Shown here: positions 31,090-39,798 of the stretch, in pieces | Position numbering within the stretch: the stretch's first letter is position 1 | How the letters are laid out: each line of letters begins with the position of its first letter | NCBI GenBank assembly: GCA_017524595.1 | Contig: JAFXVI010000075.1 | Location: 1 to 43,618 of the forward strand | Length of the DNA stretch: 43,618 bases | Origin: Lachnospiraceae bacterium | GTDB taxonomy: Bacteria > Bacillota > Clostridia > Lachnospirales > Lachnospiraceae | Direction: 5' to 3' | Position numbers and translations under genes: made by a program | Notes under the pieces: generated by a model | What the model was told of the DNA's origin: nothing | What the model saw: only the letters and a program-made list of their open reading frames with translations | Databases searched by the model: none

Positions 31090-33969
31090 TTGGCGAAGAT
31101 GAGAATTCATGAATTTGCAAAAGAACTTGATGTACCGGGAAAGGATATAGTAGCCATTCTCGAAGAAATGGGCGAAGGCGGCAAAACGGTTTCGTCTTCG
31201 ATAGATGACGAATTCCAGGAAAAAGTAAGGGAGAAGCTTAAGCCTGCTTCCAAAAAGAAAGCTGTGAAAGAGGAAGAAGCAAAGGCTTTGGCACCGGAAA
31301 AAGAACCTGATAAAGCTAAAACCGTCAAGAAAGAGCCGGTTAAGGCAGAGTCTCCCGTATCGGAAGCAGCCAAATCAGAGCCGGTGAAAAAGGCGGTGAC
31401 ACAGAAAACGGACGAAGCCGGGGTACCGGCGGCTAAGGTATCTGTATCAGGTTCACCTGAAGCACCCGTGAAGAAAAAGAAGCCCAATATCATCATAGTG
31501 AACAGGCATGGCAGTCAGGGCGGTGGAAGACCGGGCTCTGCTCCTGCTTCAAGAACCGGTACACCGGGACAGAACAGGGGTCAGGGTACACGCGGCAACG
31601 GCAACGGTACGGGGATGAGACCGGGACAGGGGCTTATTAAGCCTAAGAATGTACCCAGAACCGCCAATATGATGATGAACAGGGAGGAAGAGGTAAGGCC
31701 AAGGCCGGTGAGTACACCTGAACCCGAAGTTGTTGAGAAACCTGTTCCAAGCGCACCCGAAGCCGGAGGTGAGAAAGATCAAACAGTTACGAGTGTTAAA
31801 GAAAATATACAGAAGAGCAAGGAGAGTATACAAAGCAGTACTCGTCCTGTCAGGGCTGGCAGCAATAGTGCTGGCGATAGCAGAAGAACTGAAGAACGTA
31901 GAGATAAGACGCAAAGCGGCAGAGGTCCGGCCGGAGGAACCCAGGATTCAAGGGGAAGGGACAATCGTAACTTCAGGAGCGGAGACAGACGTGATAATGT
32001 CAGAAGCGGAATAAGCATTGCCTTCGGTTCTGAGCAGAAGGGTGCCGGCAAGGACAACCGACGCGATGATTCAAGAAGAAATAAGGATAAGAACCGTAAG
32101 GACATGAGCTTCTCCAATGAGGACGGTTTCAGGGGCGGTAAGCAGGTAAAGGGCAGCAAGGCCGGTAAGTTTATCAAGCCTGCTGAGAAGCCTGCCGAGA
32201 TCAAGGAAGAGGAGAAGATTAAGGTGATCGTTCTTCCTGAGAGCCTTACTATCAAAGACCTTGCGGAAAAGATGAAGGTACAGCCTGCCGTTATAATCAA
32301 GAAGCTGTTCCTTCAGGGCAAGGTTGTAACGGTTAACCAGGAAATATCATACGAACAGGCGGAAGAGATCGCTGTTGAGTTTGATATACTGTGTGAGAAA
32401 GAAGTAGTTGTAGATGTAATAGAGGAGCTGCTTAAGGAAGACGAAGAGGATACAAGCAAGATGGTTAAGCGTCCGCCCGTTATCTGTGTAATGGGGCATG
32501 TAGACCATGGTAAGACATCCCTGCTTGACTGCATTCGTAATACTAACGTCATCGACCGTGAGGCCGGCGGTATTACACAGCATATAGGTGCGTATGTTGT
32601 GAAAGTGGGCGATCAGAAGATTACCTTCCTTGATACACCCGGTCATGAAGCGTTCACGGCAATGCGTATGCGAGGTGCTAATTCAACGGATATTGCGATC
32701 CTTGTTGTTGCAGCTGACGACGGCGTTATGCCGCAGACTGTCGAGGCTATCAATCATGCCAAGGCAGCAGGTATTGAGATAATAGTAGCGGTTAACAAGA
32801 TAGATAAGCCCAGTGCCAATATAGACAGGGTTAAGCAGGAGCTTTCGGAATATGACCTCATCCCTGAAGATTGGGGCGGAAGTACTGTGTTTGCTCCGGT
32901 ATCGGCCAAGTCGGGTGAAGGTATTGAGAATCTGCTTGATATGATCCTGCTTACTGCAGATATACTTGAGCTTAAGGCTAATCCCAAGAGAAAAGCACGT
33001 GGTCTTGTAATTGAGGCTCAGCTTGACAAGGGGCGTGGTCCTGTTGCTACAGTACTTGTTCAGAAAGGAACTCTTAAGGTCGGCGATTATATAGCAGCCG
33101 GTGCATGTTCCGGTAAAGTCCGTGCGATGATAGACGATAAGGGCAGAAGAGTTAAGGAAGCAGGACCTTCAACGCCTGTTGAGATACTCGGACTAAATGA
33201 TGTGCCTAATGCGGGAGAGATATTTGTATCACCCGAGAATGATAAGGAAGCCAAGAATTTCGCGCAGACCTTTATTTCACAGAACAAGGTCAAGCTGCTT
33301 GACGATACCAAGAACAAGATGTCTCTTGATGATCTGTTTAATCAGATTCAGGAGGGCAATCTTAAGGAACTTAACCTTATCATCAAGGCAGATGTTCAGG
33401 GTTCGGTCGAGGCTGTCAAGGAGAGCCTTGTCAAGCTTACCAATGAAGAGGTTGTTGTTAAGGTCATCCACGGTGGTGTAGGTGCGATCAACGAATCGGA
33501 TGTTGTGCTTGCTTCGGCTTCCAATGCGATAATCATAGGATTTAATGTAAGACCCGATGCCACGGCCAAGAACATTGCCGAGACAGAAGGAGTTGATATC
33601 AGGCTGTATAACGTTATCTATAAGGCGATCGAAGATGTAGAGGCAGCTATGAAGGGTATGCTTGATCCCGTATTTGAGGAGAAGATACTCGGACATGCTG
33701 AGATCAGACAGATATTCAAGGCTTCCGGCGTAGGAAATATCGCAGGATCTTATGTCCTTGACGGTACATTTGAACGTGGATGCAAGATCCGTATAAGCCA
33801 TGAGGGCGAGCAGATATTTGAGGGCAATCTGGCATCGCTTAAGAGGTTTAAGGATGATGTCAAGGAAGTTAAAGCGGGCTTCGAATGCGGCCTTGTATTC
33901 GAGGATTTCAATGATTTTGCCGAGCTTGATGTTGTCGAGGCATACAAGATGGTAGAGGTGCCCAGATAA
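31090..33969 (+). CDS. infB: Translation initiation factor IF-2
   Basis: 959 residues. An N-terminal IF2N module ([12 protein letters not shown]) and a long Lys/Glu/Pro/Gly/Arg-rich disordered region (to about 375) precede a second IF2N. The GTPase has GHVDHGKT at 469-476, DTPGHEAF and NKID. Domains II-IV bind fMet-tRNA. The start is TTG at 31090, giving [11 protein letters not shown], behind AGAGGTG. The N-terminal stretch is longer than in B. subtilis but normal for Clostridia. Confidence 0.97.
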   Translation: MAKMRIHEFAKELDVPGKDIVAILEEMGEGGKTVSSSIDDEFQEKVREKLKPASKKKAVKEEEAKALAPEKEPDKAKTVKKEPVKAESPVSEAAKSEPVKKAVTQKTDEAGVPAAKVSVSGSPEAPVKKKKPNIIIVNRHGSQGGGRPGSAPASRTGTPGQNRGQGTRGNGNGTGMRPGQGLIKPKNVPRTANMMMNREEEVRPRPVSTPEPEVVEKPVPSAPEAGGEKDQTVTSVKENIQKSKESIQSSTRPVRAGSNSAGDSRRTEERRDKTQSGRGPAGGTQDSRGRDNRNFRSGDRRDNVRSGISIAFGSEQKGAGKDNRRDDSRRNKDKNRKDMSFSNEDGFRGGKQVKGSKAGKFIKPAEKPAEIKEEEKIKVIVLPESLTIKDLAEKMKVQPAVIIKKLFLQGKVVTVNQEISYEQAEEIAVEFDILCEKEVVVDVIEELLKEDEEDTSKMVKRPPVICVMGHVDHGKTSLLDCIRNTNVIDREAGGITQHIGAYVVKVGDQKITFLDTPGHEAFTAMRMRGANSTDIAILVVAADDGVMPQTVEAINHAKAAGIEIIVAVNKIDKPSANIDRVKQELSEYDLIPEDWGGSTVFAPVSAKSGEGIENLLDMILLTADILELKANPKRKARGLVIEAQLDKGRGPVATVLVQKGTLKVGDYIAAGACSGKVRAMIDDKGRRVKEAGPSTPVEILGLNDVPNAGEIFVSPENDKEAKNFAQTFISQNKVKLLDDTKNKMSLDDLFNQIQEGNLKELNLIIKADVQGSVEAVKESLVKLTNEEVVVKVIHGGVGAINESDVVLASASNAIIIGFNVRPDATAKNIAETEGVDIRLYNVIYKAIEDVEAAMKGMLDPVFEEKILGHAEIRQIFKASGVGNIAGSYVLDGTFERGCKIRISHEGEQIFEGNLASLKRFKDDVKEVKAGFECGLVFEDFNDFAELDVVEAYKMVEVPR

Positions 33970-34039
33970 TATCATGAGGAATAACCTGCTTGCTGGAGTC
34001 ATCCTTATGATGAGGAGCCGGAAATAACAGGTGGTAAAT

Positions 34040-34414
34040 ATGAGAAAGAACAGTATAAAAAATACAAGAATAAATGCTGAGGTTCAGAAAGAACTCGCAA
34101 ACCTTATAAGATCCGAGATCAAGGATCCGCGTATTGCGCCTATGACCTGCGTTACCGACGTCGAAGTAGCGCCGGATCTTAAGACGTGCAAGGTGTGGAT
34201 ATCTACGCTTGGTGATGATGAAGCCAGAGAGGAGACTCTTAAGGGACTGAAGAGTGCAGAGGGTTTTCTTCGAAAGCAGCTGGCAATGAATCTTAACATG
34301 CGTAATACGCCTGAACTTCGTTTTCTTAAGGATACGTCTATTGAGTACGGCATGAACATGAGCAGACTAATTGATGAAGTATCCCCGCATAACGAATCTG
34401 ATGATGATCAATGA
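34040..34414 (+). CDS. rbfA: Ribosome-binding factor RbfA
   Basis: 124 residues with NAEVQKELANLIRSEIKDPRI and CKVWISTLGD, the RbfA KH-type fold that matures the 16S rRNA 5' end. CAGGTGG places the start at ATG 34040, not the GTG at 34031. Between infB and nrnA. Confidence 0.94.
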   Translation: MRKNSIKNTRINAEVQKELANLIRSEIKDPRIAPMTCVTDVEVAPDLKTCKVWISTLGDDEAREETLKGLKSAEGFLRKQLAMNLNMRNTPELRFLKDTSIEYGMNMSRLIDEVSPHNESDDDQ

Positions 34415-34439
34415 CAGAGATTAATGAGAGGAACAATAG

Positions 34440-35402
34440 ATGATCAATAACTTATTGGAAGAAACAGGTAGTCCGTTAACTATAGGGATTGCCGGACATA
34501 CAAGACCTGACGGTGACTGCGTGGGTGCAGTGCTGGGAATGTATTCCTATCTGTCCAATGTCTATAAAAATGCGAAGATAAAGATATTTTTGGAAAAGCC
34601 TGCGGATATGTATTCGTTTCTCAAGGGCTTTGACATGATAGATTCAACATTTGCATATCCCGGGCAGTTTGATGTTTTCTTTGCACTTGACTGCGGTGAT
34701 ATTGACAGGCTTGAAGGGGCAGGCAAGCTGTTTTTGGGTTCAAAGAAATCGATCGCCATTGACCATCATGTGAGCAACACCGGATATGGCGATGTGTCCC
34801 ATGTTGAGCCTGAAGCCAGTTCGACCTGTGAGATACTTACCCGCCTTTTTGAAGATGAGTATATGGATGCCGATGTCGCCAAAGCTCTTTATACAGGTAT
34901 CGCTCATGATACCGGTGTATTCCGTTACAGCTGTACAGGGCCGGACACTTTTATGGCGTTGAGCAAGCTTGTGAAGTTTGGTTTTGACGGTTCAAGGATA
35001 ACGGATGAGACTTTCTTTCAAAAGACATATGTTCAAAATCAGATACTGGGGCGGTCCCTGCTTGAAAGCATTTTGTTTATGGACGGCAGATGCATAGCCA
35101 GCAGCATAGACCGCAGGGCTATGGAGTTCTATGGAGTAGACAGCAAGGATCTTGACGGTATAGTCAACCAGCTTCAGATCACCAAAGGGGTTGAGGTTGC
35201 TATCTTCATGTATGAGACCGGAACTCTTGAATATAAGGTGAGCATGCGCAGTAACGGCAAGGTAAATGTTGCAGAGATAGCGTCGTTTTTCGGCGGCGGA
35301 GGTCATGTGCGTGCGGCAGGCTGCAATATGAACGGAACTTTCTATGATGTCCTGAATAATTTAAGCGCCCATATTGAAAGACAAATGGAAACGAGCCAAT
35401 GA
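34440..35402 (+). CDS. nrnA: DHH-family bifunctional oligoribonuclease/PAP phosphatase NrnA
   Basis: 320 residues. Metal-binding motifs are H20-TRPDGD, the aspartate in ALDCGD and D108-H109-H110; the DHHA1 domain ends in GGGGHVRAAG. NrnA degrades short RNAs and the signal pGpA to mononucleotides and dephosphorylates pAp. In a genome with c-di-GMP enzymes it may finish pGpG breakdown. Last four bases overlap truB (ATGA). Confidence 0.92.
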   Translation: MINNLLEETGSPLTIGIAGHTRPDGDCVGAVLGMYSYLSNVYKNAKIKIFLEKPADMYSFLKGFDMIDSTFAYPGQFDVFFALDCGDIDRLEGAGKLFLGSKKSIAIDHHVSNTGYGDVSHVEPEASSTCEILTRLFEDEYMDADVAKALYTGIAHDTGVFRYSCTGPDTFMALSKLVKFGFDGSRITDETFFQKTYVQNQILGRSLLESILFMDGRCIASSIDRRAMEFYGVDSKDLDGIVNQLQITKGVEVAIFMYETGTLEYKVSMRSNGKVNVAEIASFFGGGGHVRAAGCNMNGTFYDVLNNLSAHIERQMETSQ

Positions 35403-36301
35403 ACGGAATTCTTAATATATACAAGGAACGCGGTTATACCTCGCATGATGTTGTGGCCAGGCTTCGCGGAATATGCCGTCAGAGAAGGATAGGCCATACC
35501 GGTACCCTTGATCCGGATGCAACCGGCGTGCTTCCAGTTTGCCTTGGTAATGCAACTTCCGTATGCGATCTGCTCACGGATAAGAGCAAGGAGTATGAAA
35601 CGGCATTGTTGCTTGGTATCACTACAGATACACAGGATATTTCGGGAACAATACTTGAAACAAATGACGTCAACCTGTTGGAGGCTGATGTCATTTCATG
35701 TATCCGGAAATTTACCGGAGATATCGAGCAGATACCGCCGATGTACTCGGCGATAAAAGTCAATGGCAAGAAACTTTATGAGTTAGCCCGTCAGGGCAAG
35801 ACGGTGGAACGAAAGCCGCGTCCTGTTACCGTACATTCGATAGATATATTGGATATAAGCCTTCCACACATTTTAATGCGCGTGAACTGTTCAAAAGGGA
35901 CGTATATTAGGACACTCTGCCATGATATCGGTCAAAGCCTTGGCTGCGGCGGAACGATGGAAGAACTTACAAGAACGCGCTCGGGAGAATTTGGAATTTC
36001 GGATTCCGTCAGACTGGACACTGTGCAGGAATGGGCGGATAACTGTACGCTTGAAGAACATCTCATTCCGACCGACAGTGTATTTTTAGGGTGTGGAAGC
36101 ATATATCTTAATGCCGGTGCAGACAAGCTTCTCTATAATGGGAATCCGTTCCGCAAGCAGGATGTTTTAGAGCTTATCCCCGGCGCAGAACAATCCGTGC
36201 GCTATCGTATATATGATTCGCAGGGTACGTTCTATGGAGTATATGATTTCGATGATACACGCGGCATTTACAGGCCGTTTAAGATGTTTATACCGAATTG
36301 A
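35399..36301 (+). CDS. truB: tRNA pseudouridine(55) synthase TruB
   Basis: 300 residues. The catalytic aspartate is Asp38 in GHTGTLDPDATGVLP. KEYETALLLGITTDTQD, PPMYSAIKVNGKKLYELAR and GTYIRTLCHDIG follow in family order. Modifies U55 of the T-loop. Coupled to nrnA by ATGA overlap. Confidence 0.96.
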   Translation: MNGILNIYKERGYTSHDVVARLRGICRQRRIGHTGTLDPDATGVLPVCLGNATSVCDLLTDKSKEYETALLLGITTDTQDISGTILETNDVNLLEADVISCIRKFTGDIEQIPPMYSAIKVNGKKLYELARQGKTVERKPRPVTVHSIDILDISLPHILMRVNCSKGTYIRTLCHDIGQSLGCGGTMEELTRTRSGEFGISDSVRLDTVQEWADNCTLEEHLIPTDSVFLGCGSIYLNAGADKLLYNGNPFRKQDVLELIPGAEQSVRYRIYDSQGTFYGVYDFDDTRGIYRPFKMFIPN

Positions 36302-36346
36302 AATTCTGATATAGATATTTTGATTACTTATGCGGAGCAGATCATC

Positions 36347-37285
36347 ATGAAGATAATATCCGACACAATTGATTTTCATATAGATGCCGATACCGTGATC
36401 ACGATCGGGAAGTTTGACGGCATACATAAGGGGCATGCGGAGATTTTTAAACGTATGCTCAAATACCGTGAACGAGGTCTTAAGCTTACCGTATTTACGT
36501 TTGACATTCCTGTAGGCAGCCTGTTGAGTGGAAAAGAAAGCAGGGTTATCACGACAAGGATCGAAAAACGCCGGATATTTGAGAAGCTTGGTGCAGATTA
36601 TCTCATAGAATTTCCCTTTAATGAGAAGACGGCTTCGATAAGTGCGGAAACATTTATTGATGATTTTCTTGTTGGAAGCCTTAATATGAAGGCGATAGTC
36701 ATGGGTAGTGACTGCAGATTCGGGCACAGGGGTCTTGGCGACGGGGAAATGCTCAAGCGTTATGCCCATAATTACGGGTATGAAGTTGAGATAACTGATA
36801 AGCTTAAAAGCAGGGAACTGACGATAAGTTCAACTGCGATACGTAACTACATAGAAAACGGCGATATTGTCAGAGCGAATGAAATGCTGCTTAATCCATT
36901 TTTTTTCTATGGAGAGGTTGTTCATGGAAGGGCTGTGGGCAGGACACTTGGAATGCCAACGGTAAACATTGTTCCCGTGGAGGATAAGCTCCTGCCGCCA
37001 AACGGTGTTTATTTTTCGAAAGCTGAATATGACGGAGTATGTTATGATTCGATAACCAACATCGGACGTAAACCTACAGTGGCGGGAAGCAATAGTGCTC
37101 CTGTCGGAATCGAAACATATTTATATGATTTTGACATGCAGATATACGGGGAGGAACTCATGGTAAGCCTGTATGAGTTTCTTCGGCCTGAATACAGATT
37201 CGACTCGCTTGATGCTCTGAAAGAACAGCTGCAATATGATGTTGCGCAGGGTGAAAAATGGCATAAAAATCATCCGCAAATCTGA
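36347..37285 (+). CDS. ribF: Bifunctional riboflavin kinase/FAD synthetase RibF
   Basis: 312 residues. N-terminal FMN adenylyltransferase with GKFDGIHKGH and SSTAIRNYIENGD; C-terminal riboflavin kinase with GRAVGRTLGMPTVNI and VYFSKAEY. Makes FMN and FAD, which the many flavodoxin-fold proteins upstream need. ATG 36347 (GCGGAG upstream) is preferred to the TTG at 36320. I see no FMN riboswitch before it; it ends the operon. Confidence 0.95.
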   Translation: MKIISDTIDFHIDADTVITIGKFDGIHKGHAEIFKRMLKYRERGLKLTVFTFDIPVGSLLSGKESRVITTRIEKRRIFEKLGADYLIEFPFNEKTASISAETFIDDFLVGSLNMKAIVMGSDCRFGHRGLGDGEMLKRYAHNYGYEVEITDKLKSRELTISSTAIRNYIENGDIVRANEMLLNPFFFYGEVVHGRAVGRTLGMPTVNIVPVEDKLLPPNGVYFSKAEYDGVCYDSITNIGRKPTVAGSNSAPVGIETYLYDFDMQIYGEELMVSLYEFLRPEYRFDSLDALKEQLQYDVAQGEKWHKNHPQI

Positions 37286-37340
37286 CATGCCTTGTCATTT
37301 TTTTACAAAAATCCAAAGCTTTTTATAAACCTCTTGTTTA

Positions 37341-37370
37341 TTGAAAATCCTTATCATACAATAATATAAA
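37341..37370 (+). promoter_or_regulatory. Promoter of the Na/phosphate symporter gene
   Basis: TTGAAA at 37341-37346, 18-bp spacer, TATAAA at 37365-37370, 82 bp before the ATG. Confidence 0.55.
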
Positions 37371-37452
37371 ATGAACAGGTGACGGAAATCATAGCCGCGC
37401 ATGACGGATGTACGTATATGCGGATTGAGGGAGAGGCGGCAAGAGGAGAATT

Positions 37453-39132
37453 ATGGTAACGACAACTATATTGACACTGGCCGGAGGTCTTGGGCTCTTT
37501 CTGTTCGGAATGAGTATGATGAATTCCGGGATCGAGAAGACCGCAGGAGCCAAGCTAAGGAATATCCTTGAGTTCTTCACAAAGAACAGATTTACGGGAA
37601 TGCTGGTTGGTATTGTATTCACCGGTATCATCCAATCCTCAAGTGCCTGTACGATGATGGTCGTTACGTTCGTTAACTCCGGTATCATGACTCTTTCGCA
37701 GGCTGTAGGCGTTATACTCGGTGCCAATATCGGTACCACGGTAACCGCCCAGCTCGTTTCTTTTAACCTTTCAGAATACGCCCCCGCATTTGTTTTTCTG
37801 GGCGTGATAATGTTCTGCTTTATCAAAAAGGATATGATACAGAAGGTCGGTGAGATACTTACGGGCTTTGGTGTGCTGTTCATGGGTCTGGCTCTTATGT
37901 CGGAGGCTATGGGAGGCGTAAGTGATATCCCTGCCGTGCTTTCGTTTTTTGGTTCGCTTAAGAATCCGCTGCTTGCGGTCCTTATAGGTACAGTTGTTAC
38001 CGCTATAATCCAGAGTTCGTCTGTGACTGTCAGTATCATCCTTGTCATGGCAAATCAGGGCCTTTTGGACATCCGAATCTGTCTTTTCATAATACTTGGA
38101 TGTAATATAGGTGCCTGCGCGACCGCAATGATAACTGCCATGTCAGGTAAGAAAAATGCCAAGAGGGCAGCGCTCATACATCTTCTGTTCAATATAATCG
38201 GAACGATAATAATGTATGTGATCTTAAGGCTCGGAATGGAGTGGGTCGTTTCAGCTCTTGAGAATGTGTCCGGATCCAATCTCGGACGTCAGGTCGCTAA
38301 CGCGCATACGATATTCAAGCTCTTCCAGGTTGCGATCCTCTTCCCGTTCTCGGGACTTCTCGTTAAGCTTACCTACCTTCTGGTTCCGGGAGAGGAGAAG
38401 GAGATCGGGTACCGCGCCAAGCTTCAGCTTGAGTATATAGGCGGTAAGAATATCTTCTCTCCGGCAACAGCGGTATTCGAGGCTTCCAAGGAGCTTGAGC
38501 GAATGGCGCTACTTGCAAGCGAAAACCTTAACAGGGCGATGAATGCTCTTATCACGCTCGATCAGGAAGATATAGACGAGGTATACGAGGTTGAACAGAA
38601 TATCAATTTCCTTAACCATGAGATCACCAATTACCTTGTGAAGATAAGCCAGACTAATCTTCCTGTTGATGATGCGAAGAGTATAGGTGGTCTGTTCCAT
38701 GTGGTTAACGATATAGAGCGTATCGGAGATCATGCCGAGAATGTTGCGGATTCTGCAAGAATGAGGATAGAGAAGGGCGTTGGATTCAGTAAGGAGGCAA
38801 TGCGGGAACTTGGAGAAATGCTTGATATGGTCAATACTCTTATACGGTTTGCTATAGAGATGTTTTCAACAGGTGCGGATGAGCATATACGTGATATCAT
38901 GTCGCTGGAGGACGCAGTGGATGAGAAGGAGCGGGAACTTCAGCAGAAGCATATTGACCGTCTTACGCAGAATGAGTGCACTCCGGAGGCAGGAATGCTG
39001 TTCTCGGATATAATATCAGGGCTTGAACGTGTAGCCGATCATGCGACCAATATTGCTTTCTCGGTTATGGATAATGATCCGGATAATGCCAAGAAGGTTT
39101 CGGCAGCAGACGTACGCATGGTACAGGCCTGA
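37453..39132 (+). CDS. Na/Pi cotransporter family protein with PhoU-like tail
   Basis: 559 residues. Two inverted membrane repeats carry the QSSS signatures (IIQSSSACTMM near residue 60, IIQSSSVTVSI near 185), with about eight spans in the first 320 residues. A cytoplasmic PhoU-like helical domain (about 345-545, with HVVNDIERIGDHAENVAD and SGLERVADHATNIA) ends the protein. NptA/YjbB-type proteins move phosphate with sodium. GAGGAG precedes the ATG. Single gene with its own promoter. Confidence 0.93.
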   Translation: MVTTTILTLAGGLGLFLFGMSMMNSGIEKTAGAKLRNILEFFTKNRFTGMLVGIVFTGIIQSSSACTMMVVTFVNSGIMTLSQAVGVILGANIGTTVTAQLVSFNLSEYAPAFVFLGVIMFCFIKKDMIQKVGEILTGFGVLFMGLALMSEAMGGVSDIPAVLSFFGSLKNPLLAVLIGTVVTAIIQSSSVTVSIILVMANQGLLDIRICLFIILGCNIGACATAMITAMSGKKNAKRAALIHLLFNIIGTIIMYVILRLGMEWVVSALENVSGSNLGRQVANAHTIFKLFQVAILFPFSGLLVKLTYLLVPGEEKEIGYRAKLQLEYIGGKNIFSPATAVFEASKELERMALLASENLNRAMNALITLDQEDIDEVYEVEQNINFLNHEITNYLVKISQTNLPVDDAKSIGGLFHVVNDIERIGDHAENVADSARMRIEKGVGFSKEAMRELGEMLDMVNTLIRFAIEMFSTGADEHIRDIMSLEDAVDEKERELQQKHIDRLTQNECTPEAGMLFSDIISGLERVADHATNIAFSVMDNDPDNAKKVSAADVRMVQA

Positions 39133-39151
39133 TCTGCCATGATTTTCAGGC

Positions 39152-39180
39152 TTTACAAGGATTTGACTTTGTGATAGAAT
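39152..39180 (+). promoter_or_regulatory. Promoter of rpsO
   Basis: TTTACA at 39152-39157, 17-bp spacer, TAGAAT at 39175-39180 with extended TG-A. The transcript would carry a leader of about 118 nt. Confidence 0.65.
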
Positions 39181-39186
39181 ACATGA

Positions 39187-39298
39187 TGTTGTGTGACCCA
39201 TACCCGGCTGCGGGAATTCCGACCCGATGCTTGGTATGTGGCGGATAGCTGCGGATCATGAAACAGTGAGAAGTCGCAGCGCATATATAAACAGGAGG
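39187..39298 (+). promoter_or_regulatory. Structured rpsO leader, probable S15 autoregulatory element
   Basis: Three nested or adjacent pairings are visible: CCATACC (39198-39204) with GGTATGTGG (39233-39241), CGGG with CCCG inside it, and GCTGCG (39248-39253) with CGCAGC (39275-39280). The last stem ends 13 bases before the AGGAGG at 39293-39298. S15 represses its own translation through leader RNA in several bacteria by different structures; this one is inferred. Confidence 0.55.
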
Positions 39299-39305
39299 AA
39301 TTATT

Positions 39306-39572
39306 ATGATAAGCAAAGAGAAGAAGACAGAGATCATTCAGAAGTATGCAAGGACTGAGGGCGACACCGGTTCACCCGAGGTTCAGGTAGCGGTCCTTAC
39401 CGAGAGGATCAAGGAGCTTACCGAGCATCTTAAGGCCAATCCGGGCGATCACCATTCTGCAAGAGGTATGTACAAGATGATAGGTCAGAGACGTGGTCTG
39501 CTTGCATACCTTAAGAAGAAGGATATCGAGAGATACCGTTCGCTTATCGAGAGATTAGGCTTGAGGAAGTAA
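39306..39572 (+). CDS. rpsO: 30S ribosomal protein S15
   Basis: 88 residues, the usual S15 length. Four helices with [38 protein letters not shown] and the C-terminal [12 protein letters not shown] that touch 16S rRNA helices 20-22. AGGAGG is optimal. Followed by a strong terminator and pnp, the conserved rpsO-pnp order. Confidence 0.98.
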   Translation: MISKEKKTEIIQKYARTEGDTGSPEVQVAVLTERIKELTEHLKANPGDHHSARGMYKMIGQRRGLLAYLKKKDIERYRSLIERLGLRK

Positions 39573-39592
39573 TACTGTTTTGCATGATAAAT

Positions 39593-39637
39593 GAACGCAG
39601 TTTTGCATGTACAGTGCGTGACTGCGTTCGTTTGTTA
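39593..39637 (+). terminator. Terminator after rpsO
   Basis: GAACGCAGT pairs exactly with ACTGCGTTC, with an inner TGCA/TGC extension, then GTTTGTT. The next promoter starts at its edge. Confidence 0.8.
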
Positions 39638-39641
39638 TAAT
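39633..39641 (+). promoter_or_regulatory. Extended -10 promoter of pnp
   Basis: TG-T-TATAAT at 39633-39641, directly after the rpsO terminator; no -35 box is evident. It gives pnp a leader of about 150 nt. Confidence 0.6.
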
Positions 39642-39680
39642 ATGAAATCAAAGGCGTGAGTCATGCTTTTGTTAAACAGG

Positions 39681-39767
39681 GGAGCTAAGCTGCAACCCGA
39701 GACCACTGAACTGTTTATAAATCATTTACAGCCAGTTCAGTAGTTTCGGTTCATTGGCTTAGTCTCC
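39681..39767 (+). promoter_or_regulatory. Long hairpin in the pnp leader
   Basis: GGAGCTAAGC at 39681 pairs with GCTTAGTCTCC (one bulge). Inside, AACCCGAGACCACTGAACTG pairs with CAGTTCAGTAGTTTCGGTT with few mismatches. About 30 pairs lie within 87 nt, 32 nt before the pnp ATG, with no T run after it. Such a duplex fits RNase III cleavage and PNPase self-control, as described for E. coli pnp. Confidence 0.65.
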
Positions 39768-39798
39768 TTCGATATATTTAATATGAAAGGAGAAAGAT

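Noticed and set aside
31090-32200. Tandem repeats in the Gly/Arg/Lys-rich part of infB
   Set aside because: The composition is biased but no regular repeat unit is present; this is normal for IF-2 N-terminal regions.
36302-36346. FMN riboswitch before ribF
   Set aside because: The gap is 45 bp, lies inside an operon and shows no RFN-element sequence.
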